Origin: Rhabdothermincola sp037478855
GTDB lineage: Bacteria; Actinomycetota; Acidimicrobiia; Acidimicrobiales; Acidimicrobilacustridaceae
DNA length: 48,138 bases
Direction: 5' to 3'
NCBI GenBank assembly: GCA_037478855.1
Contig: JBBFLY010000015.1
Location: 1 to 48,138, forward strand
Translations under genes and position numbers: made by a program
In this document: positions 43,625 to 48,138 of the stretch, one piece after another
Layout: each line of letters opens with the position of its first letter
Numbering within the stretch: position 1 is the stretch's first letter
The notes under the pieces: generated by a model
The model's input: the letters and a program-made list of their open reading frames with translations, nothing else
Told to the model about the DNA's origin: nothing
Database searches by the model: none

Positions 43625-43990
43625 TCAGAAGGGGACCCGCTCGCCCGAGCTCGGCAGGTGCTCCTCGAGCCAGTCCGGCGCGGCAGGCCCGTCCGGCCGG
43701 TCGGGGATCGACCAGTCCACCTCGACCGGCTTGACCTCGACCTTCTGCTTCGCCTTCGCCTTGGCCGCCTTCTGGCGCTCCTTCAGCCGTCGCTTGATCT
43801 CCCGCTTGGGTCGGGGCGGGTAGGCAGCGTTGGACCGCACGCCCGATGCAGCCAGGGCACACGGCACGCAGTACGGCGGCTCCTCACGACCGAACGAGTA
43901 GACGAGGCACTCGGCGCAGAAGTCGTAGCCACAGTTCCGGCACATGTCGACCGCCGCTTCGAACTGGTGGCGCATGCATCGCTCTTCCAT
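43625..43990 (-). CDS. B-box-type zinc-finger protein
   Basis: A 121-residue protein. The first 50 residues hold a Cys/His cluster (Cys5, His8, Cys17, Cys20, Cys25, Cys28, Cys41, Cys44) in the B-box spacing CxxH, CxxC, CxxC, CxxC. A Lys/Arg-rich basic stretch at about 55-85 and an acidic Trp/Pro tail follow. It could bind nucleic acid or protein; nothing says which. ATG at 43990 has GGAGGG upstream, which excludes the longer open frame. Located between purE and purB on the opposite strand, it would stop purE read-through. Unknown function. Confidence 0.7.
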   Translation of the reverse strand: MEERCMRHQFEAAVDMCRNCGYDFCAECLVYSFGREEPPYCVPCALAASGVRSNAAYPPRPKREIKRRLKERQKAAKAKAKQKVEVKPVEVDWSIPDRPDGPAAPDWLEEHLPSSGERVPF

Positions 43991-44181
43991 GCCGTTCGAT
44001 CCCTCCGACCGGTTGCGGAACGCTCCGTCAACGGTGACCCGTGGGTGACCGTCCCTCCGATTGCAGCTTCGGTCAGTCACCGCTCGCCCTTTACCGTTCG
44101 ATATCTCCGCGGTGGCAAATGGGTCGTATGGCCTAGGTCTGTGCCTCGCCGAGTGGGGCGACATGCCGGGAGGACCTGCCG

Positions 44182-45609
44182 GTGAGCATCACCGTGCCCA
44201 ACGTGCTGGCTGCCCGCTACGCCAGCCGGCCCCTGGTCGAGCTCTGGTCACCAGCCCACAAGGTCGTGCTGGAGCGCGAGCTGTGGTTGGCGGTGCTGAC
44301 CGCGCAGCGCGACCTCGGTCTCGACGTGCCCGACGAGGCCATCGAGGCCTACCGGGCGGCGCTGCACCGGGTTGACCTCGACTCGATCGCCGAGCGGGAG
44401 CGGCGGACCCGCCATGACGTCAAGGCCCGGATCGACGAGTTCGTCGAGCTCGCTGGCGCGGAGCACATCCACAAGGGCATGACCTCCCGTGATCTCACGG
44501 AGAACGTGGAGCAGCTCCAGGTGCGGCGCTCGCTCGGTCTGGTCCGTGAGCGGGCGGTGGCCGCCCTTGCCCGGCTCGCCGAGCGGGCAAGTGAGTACGC
44601 CACGCTCGTGATGGCCGGTCGCAGTCACAACGTCCCCGCTCAGGCCACCACGCTCGGCAAGAGGTTCGCCAACGCGGGCCAGGAGCTGCTGGTGGCCTTC
44701 GAGCGGCTCGAGGAGCTCATCGAGCGGTATCCCCTGCGGGGCATCAAGGGACCGGTGGGCACGCAGCAGGATCAGCTCGAGCTCTTCGGCGGGGATGCTG
44801 CCAAGGTCGACGCGCTCGAGCAGCTCGTGGCGCGCCACCTCGGCTTCGAGCGGGTGCTGGGCAACGTGGGCCAGGTCTACCCCCGATCGTTGGATCTCGA
44901 CGTGGTCTCATGTCTCGTGCAGCTCGCAGCCGGACCGTCGAGCCTGGCGGTCACGATCCGCCTCATGGCCGGCCACGAGCTCGTGACCGAGGGCTTCCAG
45001 GAGGGGCAGGTCGGTTCCTCCGCGATGCCCCACAAGATGAACACTCGCTCGTGCGAGCGGATCAACGGGCTGGCCAACGTCCTGCGGGGCCATCTGACGA
45101 TGGTGGCTGCCCTTGCCGGCGACCAGTGGAACGAAGGTGACGTGAGCTGCTCGGTGGTGCGCCGGGTGGCGCTCCCTGACGCGTTCTTCGCCGTCGACGG
45201 CGTGTTCCAGACCTTTCTCAACGTCCTCGACGAGTTCGGTGCCTACCCAGCGGTGATCGAACGGGAGCTGCGGCGCTACCTCCCGTTTCTCGCCACCACC
45301 AAGGTGCTCATGGCGGCCGTGCAACGTGGTGTGGGACGCGAGCAGGCCCATGAGATCATCAGGGAGCACGCGGTGGCGACGGCGCTCGCCATGCGGGAGC
45401 AGGGCATCGAGGCGAACGACCTGTTCGACCGGCTGGCCGGCGACGACCGTCTTCGGCTCACCCCACGCGATCTCGAGGTCGTGCTCGCGGAACCGATCAC
45501 GTTCGTGGGAGCGGCGCCTCGCCAGGTGGCGATGTTCGTCAGGGCGGTGGAGGCGATCGTCGAGCGGTTCCCGGAAGCGGCGGGCTACCGACCGGAACCG
45601 ATCCTGTGA
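44182..45609 (+). CDS. purB: Adenylosuccinate lyase
   Basis: A 475-residue fumarase-superfamily enzyme acting twice in purine synthesis: SAICAR to AICAR, and adenylosuccinate to AMP. HKGMTSRDLTENVEQLQ, GRSHNVPAQATTLGKRFA and the loop signature GSSAMPHKMN at 278-287 with catalytic Ser279/280 are present. GTG at 44182 has GGAGGACC upstream. The purC TTG start follows 31 bases after its stop, with its own ribosome binding site. The region 43991-44181 holds its promoter, but I could not place a convincing hexamer. Confidence 0.97.
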   Translation: MSITVPNVLAARYASRPLVELWSPAHKVVLERELWLAVLTAQRDLGLDVPDEAIEAYRAALHRVDLDSIAERERRTRHDVKARIDEFVELAGAEHIHKGMTSRDLTENVEQLQVRRSLGLVRERAVAALARLAERASEYATLVMAGRSHNVPAQATTLGKRFANAGQELLVAFERLEELIERYPLRGIKGPVGTQQDQLELFGGDAAKVDALEQLVARHLGFERVLGNVGQVYPRSLDLDVVSCLVQLAAGPSSLAVTIRLMAGHELVTEGFQEGQVGSSAMPHKMNTRSCERINGLANVLRGHLTMVAALAGDQWNEGDVSCSVVRRVALPDAFFAVDGVFQTFLNVLDEFGAYPAVIERELRRYLPFLATTKVLMAAVQRGVGREQAHEIIREHAVATALAMREQGIEANDLFDRLAGDDRLRLTPRDLEVVLAEPITFVGAAPRQVAMFVRAVEAIVERFPEAAGYRPEPIL

Positions 45610-45640
45610 GTGGTGATCGACAGGGAATGGAGGAATCCCG

Positions 45641-46531
45641 TTGAGTGATCCCAGCCCGCTCTACCGCGGCAAGGTCCGTGACATCTACGACGCCGGGGAT
45701 GGTCGTCTCCTGCTGGTCACCTCGGACCGCATCTCCGCGTTCGACGTGGTCATGGCGGAACCGATCCCCGACAAGGGGCGCGTGCTCACCGCCATGTCAG
45801 CGTTCTGGTTCGAGCACTTCTCTGAGGTTGTTGGCAACCACCTGATCTCGACCTCCCTCGAGGATCTGCCGTCCGAGCTGCGCAAGCCGGAGTGGGAGGG
45901 CCGCGTGATGCTCTGCCGACGAGCGGAGATGTTGCCGATCGAGTGCATCGTGCGTGGCTATCTCACCGGCTCGGCGTGGAAGGAGTACCGCAGCTCGGGC
46001 ACGATGCACGGCACGCCTCTGCCCGAGGGGCTGCGCGAGGCCTCCCGTCTCCCGGAGCCGGTGTTCACGCCGTCGACCAAGGCCGAGGAAGGCCACGACG
46101 TGAACATCTCGTTCGAGGACGCCGTGGGCCTCGTCGGGCGCGAGCTCGCCGAGCGGGCTCGGTCGATCTCCCTCGAGCTGTACGAGAGGGGCGCTTTCTG
46201 GGCGGCGGAGCGGGGGATCCTCATCGCCGACACCAAGTTCGAGCTGGGGCTGGTCGACGGGGAGCTGGTCGTGGCCGACGAGGTGCTCACCCCCGACTCG
46301 TCGCGGTTCTGGCCCGCCGATCAGTGGCAGCCGGGGTCGACACCCCCGTCGTTCGACAAGCAACCGGTGCGCGATTACCTCGACTCTCTCGACTGGGACA
46401 AGCAGCCCCCACCCCCTCCCCTCCCCGAGGAGGTCGTTCGGGCCACCCGCGGGCGCTACGTCGAGGCCTACGAGCGCATCACCGGACGCTCCTTCGCGGA
46501 CTGGCCTGGCGTCGCCGGTGTGGGAGAGTGA
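45641..46531 (+). CDS. purC: Phosphoribosylaminoimidazole-succinocarboxamide synthase
   Basis: A 296-residue SAICAR synthase joining CAIR and aspartate with ATP. LYRGKVRDIYDAGDGRLLLVTSDRISAFDV opens it, in pieces; EKRGNHLIS-like region is VVGNHLISTS, then IECIVRGYLTGSAWKEY and LIADTKFELGLVDGELVVADE. The start is TTG at 45641 with GGAGGA 6 bases upstream, an unusual start codon that keeps the normal N-terminus. purS begins 4 bases after its stop. Confidence 0.96.
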   Translation: MSDPSPLYRGKVRDIYDAGDGRLLLVTSDRISAFDVVMAEPIPDKGRVLTAMSAFWFEHFSEVVGNHLISTSLEDLPSELRKPEWEGRVMLCRRAEMLPIECIVRGYLTGSAWKEYRSSGTMHGTPLPEGLREASRLPEPVFTPSTKAEEGHDVNISFEDAVGLVGRELAERARSISLELYERGAFWAAERGILIADTKFELGLVDGELVVADEVLTPDSSRFWPADQWQPGSTPPSFDKQPVRDYLDSLDWDKQPPPPPLPEEVVRATRGRYVEAYERITGRSFADWPGVAGVGE

Positions 46532-46535
46532 CCGC

Positions 46536-46802
46536 ATGCTGTTCTCGGTCCAAGTAGAGGTGCGGTTGCGGGAAGGCATCGCCGATCCCCAGGGCGCCAC
46601 GATCGAGCGTGCGTTGCCGACGCTCGGTTTTCCCGGTGTCCGTGACGTGCGGGTCGGCAAGAGCATCCGCTTCACGATCGAGTCGGCCGACGAGGCGACT
46701 GCCCGTGCCGAGGTCGAGGACATGTGCCGTCGCTTCCTCACCAACCCGGTGATCGAGGAGTCGTCGGTCACGCTCGAGCCTGTGGAGGCCACGACCAGGT
46801 GA
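46536..46802 (+). CDS. purS: Phosphoribosylformylglycinamidine synthase subunit PurS
   Basis: An 88-residue subunit of the three-part FGAM synthase (PurS-PurQ-PurL). VEVRLREGIADPQGATIERALPTLGFPGV is the PurS signature, followed by RFTIES and RFLTNPVIEES. ATG at 46536 follows the purC stop by 4 bases; its own stop overlaps the purQ GTG (GTGA). No purL is in the window, although PurS needs it. Confidence 0.94.
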   Translation: MLFSVQVEVRLREGIADPQGATIERALPTLGFPGVRDVRVGKSIRFTIESADEATARAEVEDMCRRFLTNPVIEESSVTLEPVEATTR

Positions 46803-47482
46803 GCGCCCGGGTTGGTGTCGTGCTCTTCCCCGGTTCCAACTGTGAGCACGACGTCGTGGAGGCGGTGGAGGCGCTCGGTGGTGAGGCGGAGATCCTCTGG
46901 CATCGCGATCGATCGCTGCACGGCGTCGACGCGGTGGTGATTCCGGGCGGGTTCGCGTACGGGGACTACCTGCGACCGGGTGCGATCGCCCGCTTCTCAC
47001 CGGTCATGTCAGCGGTTCGCGACTTCGCCGACCAGGGTGGTCCGGTCGTGGGGATCTGCAACGGGTTTCAGGTGCTGACGGAAGCAGGGTTGCTTCCGGG
47101 AGCGCTCCAAAAGAACCGCGGGTTGAAGTTCCTCTGCTGCATGGTGGAGCTCCGTGTTGAAACAACGAAGTCGGTCTTGACCTCTGCAGCGGAGGCAGGC
47201 GCTGTCCTGCGGGTACCGATCAACCACTTCGAGGGCAACTACACCTGCAGCGCCGAGACGCTCGCGGAGCTACGGGCCGAGGATCGGATCGTTCTGCGCT
47301 ACGTCGACAACCCGAACGGCTCCATCGACGACATCGCCGGCATCTGCTCGGCGGGCCGCAACGTGGTGGGGCTCATGCCGCACCCGGAGCGGGCCAGCCA
47401 TGACCTGCTCGGCAGCACCGATGGCGTGCCGCTGCTGCGCTCACTGCTCGACGCTGCCGTGGAGGGCATGCAGTCGCCCTGA
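46799..47482 (+). CDS. purQ: Phosphoribosylformylglycinamidine synthase subunit PurQ
   Basis: A 227-residue class I glutamine amidotransferase that supplies ammonia to PurL. VGVVLFPGSNCEHDV, VIPGGFAYGDYLRPGAIAR, the nucleophile Cys87 in GICNGFQ, and HFEGNYTCS and MPHPERAS with the His and Glu of the triad are present. GTG at 46799 overlaps the purS stop. Last gene of the purB-purC-purS-purQ series; a 14-bp hairpin follows. Confidence 0.97.
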   Translation: MSARVGVVLFPGSNCEHDVVEAVEALGGEAEILWHRDRSLHGVDAVVIPGGFAYGDYLRPGAIARFSPVMSAVRDFADQGGPVVGICNGFQVLTEAGLLPGALQKNRGLKFLCCMVELRVETTKSVLTSAAEAGAVLRVPINHFEGNYTCSAETLAELRAEDRIVLRYVDNPNGSIDDIAGICSAGRNVVGLMPHPERASHDLLGSTDGVPLLRSLLDAAVEGMQSP

Positions 47483-47488
47483 CCGCAG

Positions 47489-47532
47489 GCCGCTCGAGCT
47501 GAATCGACCTGGCTCGACTCAGCTCGAGCGGC
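47489..47532. terminator. Bidirectional terminator between purQ and the 47568 gene
   Basis: A perfect 14-bp stem (GCCGCTCGAGCTGA at 47489-47502 with its complement at 47519-47532) encloses a 16-base loop that contains a further 4-bp stem. Convergent genes lie on both sides. Confidence 0.8.
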
Positions 47533-47567
47533 CCTCCCGTCCGCCGTCCTTGCCGGCCGGTTGCGTG

Positions 47568-47987
47568 TCAGGCGCTGTCGCGGTTGATTCCGGCGGCCCG
47601 CAGCGTGTCGATGGGCACACCGAGCTCCCGCCATGCGGCGTAGCTGATGCCCTTCCGCTCCGAGTAGGCGCGAGCCACGGCGATGAAATCGGCCTCGAGC
47701 GCCTTCAGATCAGTCTCCTGGGTCTGGGCGTCAAGCTGCCTTTGAAGGTCGATGCGCTCCTGCACGAGCTGGAGGCGCTTCAGCGGGTCGGCGGAGGGCA
47801 GCATGGCCTCGATCTGCTCAAGTCGCTTCTGTATCGACTCCACGGTGCGCTTGCGACCACGCTTGGGCTTGTGGGCTTCCAGCGCTTCGAGATAGCGGCG
47901 GACCTTCCTCCCCTGTTCCCGTCCCTCAGCCAGAGCAGCTTTGTGGGAGTCGGACATCGGTTTTGGAGACCTCTTTGACGGTGCCAT
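47568..47987 (-). CDS. Charged coiled-coil protein of unknown function
   Basis: A 139-residue protein. It is strongly charged and mostly helical: AALAEGREQGRKVRRYLEALEAHKPKRGRKRT at about 15-46, taken in parts, then a Leu/Arg/Glu coiled region (VESIQKRLEQIEAMLPSADPLKRLQLVQER), a second helix, and a closing GISYAAWRELGVPIDTLRAAGI that looks like a small folded motif. The Lys/Arg-rich stretch could touch DNA or RNA. ATG at 47987 is used; ATG 47957 is an alternative that starts MSDSHKAALAEG. The upstream DNA is richer in A and T than the rest. I recognise no named family. Confidence 0.6.
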   Translation of the reverse strand: MAPSKRSPKPMSDSHKAALAEGREQGRKVRRYLEALEAHKPKRGRKRTVESIQKRLEQIEAMLPSADPLKRLQLVQERIDLQRQLDAQTQETDLKALEADFIAVARAYSERKGISYAAWRELGVPIDTLRAAGINRDSA

Positions 47988-48138
47988 ATCAGGTATCGAA
48001 TCAGACCGGATGACGAGGTTCAACTATGCCTCGTTCAAGCGCCCGCTTACGCCAGGTGTGAGGCCACGCCCGCTGACGTGGTGTAGGAGGACCACCGCGT
48101 CAACCTCTTGGTTGTTGTTCTAGCCGGCTGCTTCGAGT
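47988..48138. other. Right-edge stretch without a recognised gene
   Basis: The last 150 bases hold the upstream region of the 47568 gene. No RNA gene or convincing frame was seen before the window ends. Confidence 0.4.

Overview
This window is about 48 kb of high-GC DNA from an actinobacterium. Several gene sets point to Actinomycetota: the DUF5318 protein beside a class A penicillin-binding protein, the rpsF-ssb-rpsR-rplI-dnaB order, the DUF6049 exported protein near cca, and a dnaK-grpE-dnaJ-hspR operon with HspR boxes. The mix of genes, with a mini-intein in DnaB and many promoters of the form TAnnnT followed 7-9 bases later by the start codon, resembles Acidimicrobiia. That class assignment is inference. 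No phage, insertion sequence, integrase, CRISPR array or rRNA was seen. There is one tRNA, tRNA-Gly(CCC).

Layout. 1-4.7 kb: an exported DUF6049 protein running off the left edge, a GNAT acetyltransferase, a divergent histone-deacetylase-family enzyme, and cca, which ends at a strong hairpin. 4.7-9.6 kb: a methyltransferase, a Tat-exported LamG-like protein, DUF5318, a bifunctional penicillin-binding protein and a small four-Cys protein. 9.7-15.6 kb: panB, then rpsF-ssb-rpsR-rplI with an intrinsic terminator, then dnaB carrying a 219-residue mini-intein, then a VOC-fold protein. 15.7-22.3 kb: mostly poorly characterised genes, including a structured gene-free stretch ending in a T-tract, a two-helix membrane protein with two LivG/LivF-type ATPases, a TetR regulator, two exported proteins (one a VanY-like peptidase with a coiled coil), and a RibD/DHFR-like reductase.

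22.4-26.3 kb: a minus-strand operon purK-purE-sbtA, where a bicarbonate transporter gene overlaps the bicarbonate-using purine genes, then a DCC/DUF393 protein with a disturbed 3' end and tRNA-Gly. 26.4-30.2 kb: dcd, then a membrane Fe-S oxidoreductase of the EtfD/HdrD type overlapping an atypical receiver protein, and a cyclic-nucleotide-binding protein. 30.3-32.7 kb: an atypical OmpR-type regulator, amtB and a PII gene, with palindromes between regulator and transporter. 32.8-40.5 kb: gpmA, then the heat-shock block dnaK-grpE-dnaJ-hspR and clpB, each promoter carrying a TTGATA-type inverted repeat that HspR, encoded in the same operon, should bind. 40.6-47.5 kb: purine synthesis genes purA-purD-purE2 and purB-purC-purS-purQ with a zinc-finger protein gene between them, closing at a 14-bp perfect hairpin. 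The window ends with a small charged protein of unknown role on the minus strand.

Purine synthesis dominates. Seven purine genes lie in the right-hand cluster and two more (purK and a second purE) with the bicarbonate transporter, so there are two purE paralogues. purL and purF are not in the window. The observations most worth following are the SbtA-PurE-PurK linkage, the paralogous PurE pair, the nitrogen-control block with its operators, the DnaB mini-intein, the divergent acetyltransferase/deacetylase pair and the structured region at 16.5-16.7 kb.
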